A stretch of 64,000 nucleotides of DNA, from assembly GCA_965215995.1 (NCBI GenBank), contig OZ244128.1, positions 5,146,001 through 5,210,000 of the forward strand, in the 5' to 3' direction. The stretch is from SZUA-309 sp965215995. GTDB taxonomy: Bacteria; Pseudomonadota; Gammaproteobacteria; Pseudomonadales; Azotimanducaceae. Below, piece by piece: positions 43,056-51,951 of this stretch. Each line of letters begins with the position of its first letter. The first letter of the stretch is position 1. The notes beneath the pieces were generated by a model that saw nothing but the letters and a program-made list of their open reading frames with translations, was not told the origin of the DNA and did not search any database. Position numbers and translations under genes: made by a program.

Positions 43056-44348
43056 ATGACAGATTCCACGGGCAAGAGCGCCCAACTGACCATCGATGGC
43101 AAGACGATTGACCTGCCGGTTTTAAGCGGCACAGAAGGTCCGGACGTCATCGATGTGGGTAAGCTCACTTCCCAGGGTTATTTCACCCATGACCCGGGCT
43201 TCGTCTCCACTGCGTCCTGCGAGTCGGAAATCACCTACATCGACGGGGACGCCGGCGTGCTCCTGCACCGCGGCTATCCCATCGAGCAACTGGCCGAGCA
43301 GTCGGACCATCTGGAGCTCTGCTACCTGCTGCTCAACGGCGAGCTGCCGAACCGCGAGCAAAAAGACCGCTTCGTGAGCACCATCAAGCACCACACCATG
43401 GTGCATGAGCAGCTCGTGCAGCTGTTCCGAGGTTTTCGTCGCGATGCTCATCCGATGGCCATCATGTGTGGTGTCACAGGTGCCCTGTCCGCCTTCTATC
43501 ACGACTCTCTGGATATCGATGATTTCCATCATCGGGTGGTCACTGCCCATCGGCTGATCGCGAAGATGCCGACCCTGGCCGCTATGAGCTACAAGTATTC
43601 TCAAGGCCAGCCCTTCACCTACCCACGGAACGATCTCGAATACGCCGAAAACTTTCTGCACATGATGTTCGCCACGCCCTGTGCGGACTACAAGGTGAAC
43701 CCGGTCATCGCCAAGGCCATGGATCGGATCTTCCTCTTGCACGCAGATCACGAGCAGAACGCCTCCACCTCGACCGTCCGTCTGGCCGGGTCCACGGGGG
43801 CCAACCCGTTCGCCTGCATCGCCGCAGGCATCGCTGCCCTCTGGGGGCCTGCACATGGTGGTGCCAACGAAGCGGTGCTGAACATGCTGGCCGAGATCGG
43901 TGACGAGAAGAACATCGACAAATACGTGAAGAAGGCTAAGGACAAGGACGATCCGTTCCGGATCATGGGCTTCGGCCATCGCGTCTACAAAAACTACGAC
44001 CCACGCGCCAAGGTCATGCAGCAAACGTGTCACGAAGTGCTGGCCGAGCTGGGCGTGGAGGATGATCCCATCCTGAGGATGGCTCAGCGTCTGGAGAAGA
44101 TCGCGCTCGAGGACGATTACTTCGTGGAGAAGAAGCTCTACCCTAACGTGGACTTCTACTCCGGCATCATCCTGAAAGCCATCGGCATTCCCACCGAGAT
44201 GTTCACGGTGATATTCGCCACCGGCCGAACGCCGGGCTGGATTGCGCACTGGAACGAGATGATCAGTGGCCCGTACAAGATCGGTCGCCCTCGTCAGCTC
44301 TACCTCGGCGCCACCAAGCGGGACTTCGTGCACGTCGATAAGCGCTGA
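43056..44348 (+). CDS. gltA: Citrate synthase
   Basis: Condenses acetyl-CoA and oxaloacetate. At 430 residues it is the hexameric, NADH-inhibited gammaproteobacterial type. The catalytic histidines lie in GPAHGGANEAVL and in FGHRVYKNYDPRAK, and the aspartate near VDFYSGIILKAIGIP. GGGAGG precedes the ATG at 43056. It faces away from the sdh-suc genes, so one intergenic region controls most of the TCA cycle. Confidence 0.98.
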   Translation: MTDSTGKSAQLTIDGKTIDLPVLSGTEGPDVIDVGKLTSQGYFTHDPGFVSTASCESEITYIDGDAGVLLHRGYPIEQLAEQSDHLELCYLLLNGELPNREQKDRFVSTIKHHTMVHEQLVQLFRGFRRDAHPMAIMCGVTGALSAFYHDSLDIDDFHHRVVTAHRLIAKMPTLAAMSYKYSQGQPFTYPRNDLEYAENFLHMMFATPCADYKVNPVIAKAMDRIFLLHADHEQNASTSTVRLAGSTGANPFACIAAGIAALWGPAHGGANEAVLNMLAEIGDEKNIDKYVKKAKDKDDPFRIMGFGHRVYKNYDPRAKVMQQTCHEVLAELGVEDDPILRMAQRLEKIALEDDYFVEKKLYPNVDFYSGIILKAIGIPTEMFTVIFATGRTPGWIAHWNEMISGPYKIGRPRQLYLGATKRDFVHVDKR

Positions 44349-44356
44349 CACACACT

Positions 44357-44385
44357 CGGAGGACGCCGGAGCGGCGCCTCCTCTT
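44357..44385 (+). terminator. Probable gltA terminator
   Basis: GGAGGACGCCG and CGGCGCCTCC form a GC-rich stem around a GAG loop, 10 bases after the gltA stop, followed by TCTTCTC. The T-tract is poor, but the stem is strong. Confidence 0.5.
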
Positions 44386-44438
44386 CTCACTGCTGAGTTT
44401 TCGCTACACTCCCAGAGAGCAGCTTCGGGGAATGCGGC

Positions 44439-45521
44439 ATGTCTGAATTCAATGGCCTCGGTATCCATCTTGGTAATCTCGCCAGGATGTCCGGTGCCCA
44501 GAGCAGATCCATCAGCCCGGAAAATTTCACTGGCGCCGTCGGTGGCGGTGGTCGAGCGACAGAAGGAACCGGCAAGGAGCCGGCCCGGGACTTGGGCCCT
44601 GGCTGGAAGGTCTCACCCTCCGTGCGGATCGGCCCCGGTGAATCCCTGGAGCTGGCAAACATCGAAGGTGCGGGAGCGATCCAGCAGATCTGGCTGACCC
44701 CCACCGGCGATTGGCGCAAACAGGTTCTTCGCGCCTGGTGGGACAACGCAGAGCACCCATCCGTGCTCTGCCCGCTGGCTGACTTTTTCGGCATGGGCTG
44801 GTGTGAGTACGACCCGCTGAGTTCCCTGGCCATCTGTGTCAACCCGAAGAACGGCTTCAACAGCTACTGGGAGATGCCGTTTCGAAGCCGTGCCAGGCTG
44901 ACCCTGGAAAACCTCTCGGACGAGGAAGTCACCCTCTACTACCAGATCAACTACGCGCTCACAGAGGTGGAGGCCGACCGAGGCTACTTTCACGCGCACT
45001 TCCGGCGAGTGAATCCCCTGCCTTACGGCGACGTCCACACGCTGATCGACGTCGAAGGTGCTGGTCAGTATGTGGGCACCTACATGGCCTGGGGTTCGAA
45101 CAACCGTGGCTGGTGGGGCGAAGGAGAAGCCAAGTTCTACATCGATGACGACGAGGACTATCCCACCATCTGCGGTACCGGCACGGAGGACTACTTCTGC
45201 GGCGCCTACTGTTTTCTCTCAAAGAACCAGGAAGACGGCTACGAAGGCTTTTCCACCCCCTACGCGGGTCTCCATCAGATCATCAAGCCAACCGGTCGGT
45301 TTGGCTCCCAGCAGCGCTTCGGCATGTACCGCTGGCACATCCCCGACCCGATCCGTTTTCAGAAGCGACTGCGGGTGACCATGCAGGCGCTCGGCTGGCG
45401 GAGCGGCCGACGCTACCTGCCGCTGCAGGACGATATCGCCTCGGTCGCCTACTGGTATCAGCAGTCGCCGGGAAATGAGCTGCCAGCGCTGCCGGATGCG
45501 GATGGTCTGGAAGTCATCTGA
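44439..45521 (+). CDS. DUF2961 / GH172-family glycoside hydrolase-like protein
   Basis: 360 residues covering the whole DUF2961 domain, now known as glycoside hydrolase family 172, whose studied members act on fructofuranose or arabinofuranose linkages. Seen: the family opening NGLGIHLGNLARMSGAQSRS, the IQQIWLTP and WWDNAEHPSVLCPLADFFG blocks, YWEMPFRSRARL, and TGTEDYFCGAY near residue 247 with the conserved Glu-Asp. No signal peptide, so it is probably cytosolic. Its TGA overlaps the selA ATG by one base. That coupling to selenocysteine genes is unexpected; the substrate is unknown. Confidence 0.85.
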   Translation: MSEFNGLGIHLGNLARMSGAQSRSISPENFTGAVGGGGRATEGTGKEPARDLGPGWKVSPSVRIGPGESLELANIEGAGAIQQIWLTPTGDWRKQVLRAWWDNAEHPSVLCPLADFFGMGWCEYDPLSSLAICVNPKNGFNSYWEMPFRSRARLTLENLSDEEVTLYYQINYALTEVEADRGYFHAHFRRVNPLPYGDVHTLIDVEGAGQYVGTYMAWGSNNRGWWGEGEAKFYIDDDEDYPTICGTGTEDYFCGAYCFLSKNQEDGYEGFSTPYAGLHQIIKPTGRFGSQQRFGMYRWHIPDPIRFQKRLRVTMQALGWRSGRRYLPLQDDIASVAYWYQQSPGNELPALPDADGLEVI

Positions 45522-46900
45522 TGGGCACGGCGCTGCGCGATCTTCCGGGTATCGACCGCCTGCTGAACGATGCAGCGCTGGCGGCGGTGCTCGCCAGCTA
45601 CGGTGAGCCCAGAGTTAAAGCCACCCTGCGCGAACTGCAGAGCCGCTGGCGACAGGCGGGGGAAGCGCCGGACTGGGCAAGCACCGCCCAGGGCTATGCG
45701 GGTGCGGTGAGCGAACGACTGGGGCAACAGGCTTACACGCCGGTGTTCAACCTCACCGGCACCATCATTCACACCAATCTGGGACGAGCGCTGATTTCCC
45801 CTGATCTCTATCAGTCCGTAGGACCGCTTGTCACGCAGCCGATGAACCTGGAATACGACCTGGATACGGGCAAGCGTGGCGATCGGGAGAAGTTCGTCGA
45901 GGACCGGCTGACTCTGCTCACCGAGGCCGAGGCTGCCACTGTGGTAAACAACGGCGCTGCTGCGCTCATGCTCATTCTCAACTCGCTGGCACTCGGGCGA
46001 ACCGTACCCGTATCCAGAGGCGAGCTCATTGAGATCGGCGGCAGCTTCCGGCTCCCGGACATCATGACCCGCTCCGGCTGCGAGCTGGTGGAAGTGGGCA
46101 CGACCAACCGGACACACCTGAAGGACTTCGCGGGTGCGATCGATCAACGCACGGGACTGCTGCTCAAGGTTCATCAGAGCAACTACCACATCGAAGGATT
46201 CACCAAAGAAGTCGGCCTCTCGGACCTCTCGGAACTGGCGCGCGAACATGATCTGCCGCTGGCCGTTGACCTGGGCAGCGGTACGCTCGTAGACCTGGCG
46301 CGCTATGGCCTGCCACACGAGCCCATGCCTCAGGAAGTGCTCAGCCAGGGTGCGGATCTGGTGAGCTTCAGCGGCGACAAGCTCCTGGGCGCGACTCAGG
46401 CGGGCATCGTTGTCGGCAGCGCCGATCTGATTGCCCGGCTCAAACGAAATCCGATGAAACGGGCGCTCAGGCCGGACAAGCTGACGCTGGCGTTTCTCGA
46501 AAAGACGCTCACGCTCTACGACGAACCGGAAACCCTGGCAGACAGGCTGCCGCTGCTGCGTACCCTGACGACCCCGATCGAGACGCTCACAGAGCGAGCC
46601 GATCGGCTGCAAGCCGCTCTCGCGGCGCAACTACCTGGCTTCACCGTTGCCGGCCGCGAGAGCGATTGCCAGATCGGCAGCGGCTCACTACCGGATCGAC
46701 GCCTGCCGAGCGTTGCCGTCACCATCAGCCACACGGAAGAACGCGAGGTGCGCGCCTTGCTGGCATCGCTGCGGCGACTGCCGATACCCGTGATCGGTCG
46801 CATTCGGGAAGGAAAGATCTGGTTGGATATGCGCGGCGCCGCTCGACTGGAAGAACTGCTTGCCGATCTCTCGAATCTGGACTACGGATCCATCGCGTGA
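45521..46900 (+). CDS. selA: L-seryl-tRNA(Sec) selenium transferase
   Basis: PLP enzyme that turns seryl-tRNA(Sec) into selenocysteyl-tRNA(Sec) using selenophosphate. 459 residues. An N-terminal helical tRNA-binding region is followed by FNLTGTIIHTNLGRA and TVVNNGAAALML. The Schiff-base lysine lies in SFSGDKLLGATQAGI. Start ATG at 45521 overlaps the GH172 stop by one base, and its TGA overlaps the selB GTG by four bases. Confidence 0.97.
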   Translation: MGTALRDLPGIDRLLNDAALAAVLASYGEPRVKATLRELQSRWRQAGEAPDWASTAQGYAGAVSERLGQQAYTPVFNLTGTIIHTNLGRALISPDLYQSVGPLVTQPMNLEYDLDTGKRGDREKFVEDRLTLLTEAEAATVVNNGAAALMLILNSLALGRTVPVSRGELIEIGGSFRLPDIMTRSGCELVEVGTTNRTHLKDFAGAIDQRTGLLLKVHQSNYHIEGFTKEVGLSDLSELAREHDLPLAVDLGSGTLVDLARYGLPHEPMPQEVLSQGADLVSFSGDKLLGATQAGIVVGSADLIARLKRNPMKRALRPDKLTLAFLEKTLTLYDEPETLADRLPLLRTLTTPIETLTERADRLQAALAAQLPGFTVAGRESDCQIGSGSLPDRRLPSVAVTISHTEEREVRALLASLRRLPIPVIGRIREGKIWLDMRGAARLEELLADLSNLDYGSIA

Positions 46901-48744
46901 TCATCACTCTGGCCGGCCACGTGGATCATGGTAAGACCTCACTCGTGCAGGCGTTGACAGGTGTGGACACGGATCGACTCGAGGAGGAGAAACGCCGCGG
47001 GCTGACCATCGATCTCGGCTTCGCCTACCTCAGTGAAGGCGACACCACCTTGGGCTTTGTGGATGTGCCCGGCCATCACCGGTTCATCCACAACATGGTC
47101 GCCGGCGTGTCCGCCGATCAGCATGCGCTGCTCGTGATCGCCGCCGACGACGGTCCTATGCCGCAAAGCCGCGAGCACCTGCAGATACTCGAACTGATCG
47201 GAGTGCGGGAAGGCACTGTAGCGCTCACCAAGTGCGATCGGGTGAGCGAAGAGCAGCTGAGCGCCGCGCGATCTGCCACGAAAGCGCTGATCAACGGTAG
47301 CGCTCTGGCGGGAGCATGCATCGTAGAAACCGCCATACCCACTGGCCAGGGCATCGAGGAGCTGAAGAGCCGCCTGCTCAACGCCGCAGCTCAGCCCAGC
47401 CAGCAGAAGTTGAACGGGGAATTGCGCATGCCCATCGATCGGGCGTTCACCATCAGCGGTGTGGGAGTCGTGGTCACCGGAACCGTGCACTCAGGTGTCG
47501 TTGCCGAAGATGACACCCTGACGCTGTTCCCTGCTATGACCCCGGTCCGGGTAAAGAGCCTCCGCGCACAGGATCGCCCGGTGACAAACGCGGCCGCAGG
47601 CGACCGCGCGGCCGTGAACCTCTCCGGCGTGGAGGCTGATCAAGTGGAACGTGGTCAGTGGCTGACAAGCAATCCCACAGCAACCAGCGAGTTCTCCCTG
47701 AATCTCCAGGTTCTGGATGACTTTCCGCGGTCCGTTCGGCATTGGCTGCCCATTCACATCTATCACGCAACAACGCACACCACCGGGCATGTCGCCCTGC
47801 TCAGCCCCGAGCGATTGCCACCCGGCGAGGTGCGGTTGGTCGAGATCGTCGCCGACGAGCCTCTGCTACTCAGACGGAACGACCGGATCATCATCCGTGA
47901 CCAGGGATTGGACCGGACGCTCGGCGGCGGACAGATCATCTCCACCGCGCCTGCCGCAGGTCGGCGTCGATCCGAGACCCGGCTGAAGCAGCTGGATGCG
48001 GACAGAGCAGCGGATCCGACAACGGCGCTTCGAAACCACCTGATGCTTGGTGCCCTCAGGCTGGACAAATTTGCGCGGAACTGGGGGTTGAATGAAGAGG
48101 AAGTCCGGACGCTCGTTGCGGATGCGGGCGCGGTCATCAAAGCCAACTACGCAATCGATCGGCAGACCTGGGAGCAGTGGTTGCAGAATCTGCACCAGGA
48201 GATCGTGGACCGGCATCACTCGGATGCGGCTCTGCAGGGTCTGAAGCAGAGCGAGCTGGTGTCCGCAGAGCAGGCATTCATTCCTGCGCTGCTGTCCGAG
48301 CTGGTGGCCGATGACAGGCTGGAAGTGAATGCCGGGCGCTATCAGCCGGCTTCACACCAGGTGCTTCTTTCCGAGTCGGAACAGGCATGGCTTGATCGGG
48401 TTCAACCACTTCTAAGTCAGCAGCAGCCGCCGAGCCTCGGTGACATGGCTAAGCAGTTCCGTCTGGGTGTGGGCGACCTGGCAAAGCGTCTGCACCCGCT
48501 AGTGGCGAAGAAAGTCCTTATCCGCATCAGCGATACCCGTTACTACCTGCCCGAGCACCTGCGTCAGCTGGCGGATGTGGCCCGGGTACTCGATACCGAT
48601 GGACCGTTCACCGTCCGCCAGTATCGGGACGCGTCCGGCATCGGCCGCAACGTGGCCATCGAGGTGCTCGAGTACTTCGACCGGGTCGGGTTCACCCGTC
48701 GTGATGAGCAGATCCGCAGGATCATCGGCAGTCTGGACCTCTAA
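46897..48744 (+). CDS. selB: Selenocysteine-specific elongation factor
   Basis: GTPase that carries Sec-tRNA(Sec) to the ribosome at UGA codons with a SECIS hairpin. 615 residues: G domain with GHVDHGKTSL, DVPGHH and TKCD, beta-barrel domains, then winged-helix repeats (about 370-615) for SECIS binding. I chose the GTG at 46897 (V-IITLAGHVDHGKT) because selB proteins start just before the P-loop. The frame is open further upstream, but that stretch lies inside selA. Confidence 0.97.
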   Translation: MIITLAGHVDHGKTSLVQALTGVDTDRLEEEKRRGLTIDLGFAYLSEGDTTLGFVDVPGHHRFIHNMVAGVSADQHALLVIAADDGPMPQSREHLQILELIGVREGTVALTKCDRVSEEQLSAARSATKALINGSALAGACIVETAIPTGQGIEELKSRLLNAAAQPSQQKLNGELRMPIDRAFTISGVGVVVTGTVHSGVVAEDDTLTLFPAMTPVRVKSLRAQDRPVTNAAAGDRAAVNLSGVEADQVERGQWLTSNPTATSEFSLNLQVLDDFPRSVRHWLPIHIYHATTHTTGHVALLSPERLPPGEVRLVEIVADEPLLLRRNDRIIIRDQGLDRTLGGGQIISTAPAAGRRRSETRLKQLDADRAADPTTALRNHLMLGALRLDKFARNWGLNEEEVRTLVADAGAVIKANYAIDRQTWEQWLQNLHQEIVDRHHSDAALQGLKQSELVSAEQAFIPALLSELVADDRLEVNAGRYQPASHQVLLSESEQAWLDRVQPLLSQQQPPSLGDMAKQFRLGVGDLAKRLHPLVAKKVLIRISDTRYYLPEHLRQLADVARVLDTDGPFTVRQYRDASGIGRNVAIEVLEYFDRVGFTRRDEQIRRIIGSLDL

Positions 48745-49173
48745 GTGCGCCGGTCGTTAGCTGCCCTGGTGTTACCATTGCTCGTCACGGGATGCAGCCC
48801 CTCGGCGCCGCCGGCAGAAACACCCACTCCAGTTGAGATTTTCAGTTGCTCTCACCTGCTCATCGGTGTGGAAACCGTTTTCTGCCATGAAGATGTGACC
48901 GGCCCCGGAACGCTGAGAGTAAGCTTTCGGCCCGATCCGGCAGAGACCAGCTGGGAGGTCAGTGTTCGCGGACTGGCCGCATTGGCCGAGCAGTGTGAAT
49001 TTCACGGCCAGTTCGACCAGACGCGACTTTCCGCACTTCAGGGTCGCGGTGAGACCGACATCGTCTGTCGCATCGCGGCAGATGTGGATCGCCAATATCA
49101 CGAATTGCGGGTCGAGAATCGCACCGACATACCGAACACGGCGATCAACCTGAGGATCATCTTCACGCGGTGA
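48745..49173 (+). CDS. Small predicted lipoprotein downstream of selB
   Basis: 142 residues, not recognised as a known family. The start is a GTG directly after the selB TAA. A basic start and hydrophobic core lead to a lipobox LLVTGC with Cys17, so it should be an acylated envelope protein. The mature part has Cys34, Cys48, Cys84 and Cys107, perhaps forming disulfides, and a mainly beta appearance. It lies between selB and selC, and no link to selenium is known. Confidence 0.7.
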   Translation: MRRSLAALVLPLLVTGCSPSAPPAETPTPVEIFSCSHLLIGVETVFCHEDVTGPGTLRVSFRPDPAETSWEVSVRGLAALAEQCEFHGQFDQTRLSALQGRGETDIVCRIAADVDRQYHELRVENRTDIPNTAINLRIIFTR

Positions 49174-49222
49174 TTGCGGGAGCAAGCTCGACCCGGGCAA
49201 CCGTGGTGATATATTCGATCCT

Positions 49223-49315
49223 GGAAGAGCATCGTCTCCGGTGGGGCGCGCGGCCTTCAAAGCCGTTGAGGTGCGAATACGTGCCTGGTGGGTTCGACTC
49301 CTACCTCTTCCGCCA
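49223..49315 (+). tRNA. selC: tRNA-Sec (TCA)
   Basis: 93 bases with the features of selenocysteine tRNA. An 8-base-pair acceptor stem (GGAAGAGC region with CTCTTCC), an unusually long extra arm around GAGGTGCGAATACGTGCCT, anticodon TCA in CGGCCTTCAAAGCCG, TTCGA in the T loop and an encoded CCA. It completes a selA-selB-selC locus. selC is a classical insertion site for genomic islands, and the DNA after it is accessory-like. Confidence 0.97.
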
Positions 49316-49355
49316 TAATCCCAGTAATAATGGGCATCTCTAGCGATACAGCGGT

Positions 49356-49385
49356 CCCAGTACTACCTGGCACAGGTCTACTGGG
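49356..49385 (+). terminator. Probable selC terminator
   Basis: CCCAGTA (49356-49362) pairs perfectly with TACTGGG (49379-49385), with ACCTG/CAGGT pairing inside. TTTT follows at 49393. Position 40 bases after selC fits a factor-independent terminator. Confidence 0.5.
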
Positions 49386-49453
49386 CCTCCTGTTTTCCAG
49401 ACGCAAACTAGCCGGATAGCACGAACCGGGACCACTGTTTGCTTGGTAACGAG

Positions 49454-50239
49454 TCAGCGATTCAGCTTTACCACTTCTTTTGTCAAGTCATCTCTGACCA
49501 TTAGACAGTTATACTCTAAGACACCTCCCCATTGGGTTCGATTCTCGACAAACAGATCTACCAACGAGAATCCCAAGTCTTCTAGGTGTGCGATCATATC
49601 TGTATAGCAGGTCATTCCTTCGTAAATCGGAACTACGGACAGTTCCATGAACAAAGCAACGACCTCAGAGATCTTGTCCCCAAAGCCGATTAGTACCTCA
49701 GATTCATAACCTTGCGTATCTACCTTCAAGAAAACGCGCATTTGCCGCCCGTCAGTGACGATGTTCTTCAATATGTCATCCGCGCGAACCACCTTTACGG
49801 GCCGCACTTCGCTGGTGCCGATCTCGGTGAACGGAAAGAAAGATTCTTGGAGGTTAGGTGCTGGGTTCAGGAAAGAACTCAACGTTGAAGTACCGTGAAC
49901 TAGGTTAATGTTGAAATCTTGAGTCTTGCTTTCACTACCCAGCGCTACTTCATGAATCTGCAGCATCATGTCCCCACCCAGCCTTTCCGCCATTTTCCTG
50001 CATTCTTGTGGAATGGGCTCGAATGCATGAATCAACCCGTTAAAGCCAATGCGCCTCATGCTTTCCGAGAACGACCCTTCGTTTGCACCAACGTCGAAGA
50101 TGCAATCAACCTTCAATGACTCAACAACCGCCTTGATTTCATGAAGTTCGCGCAGCTTTTGAAACGACCGCACCTCTGGCACGGGTAGGCCCCATCGGAT
50201 GGCAGAGAAACCTAACGATCGGAGGATATTCCGAATCAA
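49454..50239 (-). CDS. FkbM-family methyltransferase
   Basis: 261 residues. A class I SAM fold is visible: CIFDVGANEGSFSESM is motif I, HAFEPIPQE contains the acidic residue after strand 2, and the family's FLKVDTQGYESEVLIG block follows. FkbM enzymes methylate hydroxyls on natural products and surface sugars. The start is a TTG at 50239 with GAGG upstream; there is no ATG that keeps the N-terminus. More AT-rich than the core genes. First gene of the region after selC and not part of an obvious biosynthetic cluster. Confidence 0.85.
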   Translation of the reverse strand: MIRNILRSLGFSAIRWGLPVPEVRSFQKLRELHEIKAVVESLKVDCIFDVGANEGSFSESMRRIGFNGLIHAFEPIPQECRKMAERLGGDMMLQIHEVALGSESKTQDFNINLVHGTSTLSSFLNPAPNLQESFFPFTEIGTSEVRPVKVVRADDILKNIVTDGRQMRVFLKVDTQGYESEVLIGFGDKISEVVALFMELSVVPIYEGMTCYTDMIAHLEDLGFSLVDLFVENRTQWGGVLEYNCLMVRDDLTKEVVKLNR

Positions 50240-50505
50240 CGCGGTGTTTCCTCATTCGATGACAAACAGGAAGCACGCTGCAAATCTTAGTGAATCAGTA
50301 ACCGGCAGGCTAGGTTGAAGCTACTGAGAACTGAATGACCGGTGTTTGGGCGAACCCTGAAGTTCTGACTCAATGCTGCTATCTGCTTTCGAGGACGCCG
50401 AACTCTCGGGACTGCCACTGAGTATGTGCCGGGCGACAGAAGAGTAGGACATAGAAAGTTGTACTGGCTGTAGGACATTAGCCAAGTGGGGCTACAAAAA
50501 GCCGC

Positions 50506-50874
50506 TTATCCGCGCGGCGACACCCATCGATCGAGCGCCTTCCACATAACCAGGAGCACGAGCGCGATTCCACCACCAATGAACTCCCGAGCCTCTTCAA
50601 TGTAGGGCTTCTCTGGACTCATGTCCTGGATCAGCGATTCAGACCCGATGACTCCAGCGTAGTCGATCACTCCCGGAATACTCGCCGAGAGCCCGGCGAC
50701 ACAAAACCCAATCGCGAACCAGGAGTATGGTCCAGCCCATTTTTTAGGGACTAGAGGGGCGAAGGCCGCCACGAGATAGAGTAAGAACCAAAACAGCGGA
50801 TCCGGGTCATTCAGCTGAATCACAGCGAAAGACACCAGCAGCGCTGCCATGATCAGCCCGTAGAGTTTGACCAT
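50506..50874 (-). CDS. TMEM220-like small membrane protein
   Basis: 122 residues from the ATG at 50874, three residues after an in-frame TTG. Four hydrophobic helices are seen, with QLNDPDPLFWFLLYLVAA near the start, the diagnostic sequence of the transmembrane protein 220 family. Function unknown. It is isolated, with 37 bases to the phosphatase gene in the same direction. Confidence 0.75.
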   Translation of the reverse strand: MVKLYGLIMAALLVSFAVIQLNDPDPLFWFLLYLVAAFAPLVPKKWAGPYSWFAIGFCVAGLSASIPGVIDYAGVIGSESLIQDMSPEKPYIEEAREFIGGGIALVLLVMWKALDRWVSPRG

Positions 50875-50920
50875 GCAAAGCAAGCCTCGAAGGGATAACC
50901 AGAATTCTGTTGCGGACAGA

Positions 50921-51544
50921 CTAGAACGTTAAGTGGGTAGTGTCATTTAGCGAAATTACGCTGCGATTGTTCCAGAACTCATCTTGGTGGAGATGAGTGA
51001 TCCCGCCTGAACTGCTTCGAAAATTCACAAAGCCAGCCGATTCAATTGGCATTCCGATCCATCGTGCGACAACGAACGTGAGCGCGAACCCATGAGTAAC
51101 GACAACATGCGTTGAAGCGTCATGGTTAACAACCTCATCGACCGCCCGGTAGATCCTCGATATGAAATCCCGTTTCGATTCACCGTTTTCGATAGCTACG
51201 TGGTCTAGACGGTTATCATCAGGAGCTACAGTAATGCGATCGTCGAGCCACTTCTGAGGCTTACCTTCAGCGCTTCCTTGGCTCATTTCACGCAGATCAG
51301 GAGTTGTGCGAACCTCACAATTGAATTCGGTACCGATGACTTGAGCCGTTTGTTTTGCTCTGAGTAAATCCGAAGACGTTATAAGCGGCATTCCACCGTC
51401 TTCAATGATCTCCTTCAGACGCTTCGAAACAGCCTTTGCTTGTTCCTGACCCTTCTCTGTAAGACCCGTGTCGTACCATCCGCCGACCTTCTGTTCGACG
51501 TGGTGAACGGATTCAGCGTGCGCCACAACGTAGATAGTTTTCAT
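50921..51544 (-). CDS. Histidine phosphatase-superfamily protein with altered RHG motif
   Basis: 207 residues with the phosphoglycerate-mutase-like fold. SSDLLRAKQTAQVI, LREMSQGSAEGK and the second catalytic histidine in VVVTHGFALT are present. The usual R-H-G-E at the N-terminus is A-H-A-E (VVAHAES), so the nucleophile His9 remains but the phosphate-binding Arg is absent. A VTHPEA/VAHAE-type subfamily with GGWYDTGLT exists, so this may be normal for it. The substrate is unknown. Confidence 0.82.
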   Translation of the reverse strand: MKTIYVVAHAESVHHVEQKVGGWYDTGLTEKGQEQAKAVSKRLKEIIEDGGMPLITSSDLLRAKQTAQVIGTEFNCEVRTTPDLREMSQGSAEGKPQKWLDDRITVAPDDNRLDHVAIENGESKRDFISRIYRAVDEVVNHDASTHVVVTHGFALTFVVARWIGMPIESAGFVNFRSSSGGITHLHQDEFWNNRSVISLNDTTHLTF

Positions 51545-51666
51545 GGGCGAAAACTATACACCGGACGGCAGCTCCTGGCCGTAAGCCACCTCTCGCAGTT
51601 GGCTCGTAAGCGACTGCTTCCGACCGACCCGTTGTTGACGATCGGACATCGCGCCAAATTCAACTG

Positions 51667-51885
51667 ATGGAAGTGAGATTTACAGAAACGGAAAACGGTT
51701 GCAGGACTAAGTGCACGAAGATTGATGGATCAGTTGTCGAGTGGGAATCTCCGAACAATGGAAAGATTCCCCACGATATCGTCCATTGGGTGATCGAAAC
51801 CACGCTCTGTCTCGATGATTCCTTCTATGGAAACATCGCCAGAGGTCAAGACGACTACTCGGTGAACGAGCTTGGCTGCTGTTGA
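51667..51885 (+). CDS. Small hypothetical protein
   Basis: 72 residues, no family named. The sequence GKIPHDIVHWVIETTL followed by SFYGNIARGQDD looks like a conserved fold seen in other short hypothetical proteins. It has a pattern of five cysteines, two at the very C-terminus. It stands alone on the + strand between leftward genes, with about 120 bases to the phosphatase start. I rate it as likely real from its protein-like composition. Confidence 0.55.
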   Translation: MEVRFTETENGCRTKCTKIDGSVVEWESPNNGKIPHDIVHWVIETTLCLDDSFYGNIARGQDDYSVNELGCC

Positions 51886-51951
51886 GAAGCTGCCTTTCAA
51901 GCCGGATAGTCGACCGGCTCTTCGCGACCCAGAGCCGCCATTCGCGGCTCA

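Noticed and set aside
43122..44468. A 448-codon reverse frame over gltA
   Set aside because: It is antisense to citrate synthase and His-rich in the way typical of such shadows.
49223..49315. Second copy of the selC 3' end as an island attachment site
   Set aside because: I looked for the tRNA end sequence in the following 10 kb and saw no repeat, and no integrase gene is present.
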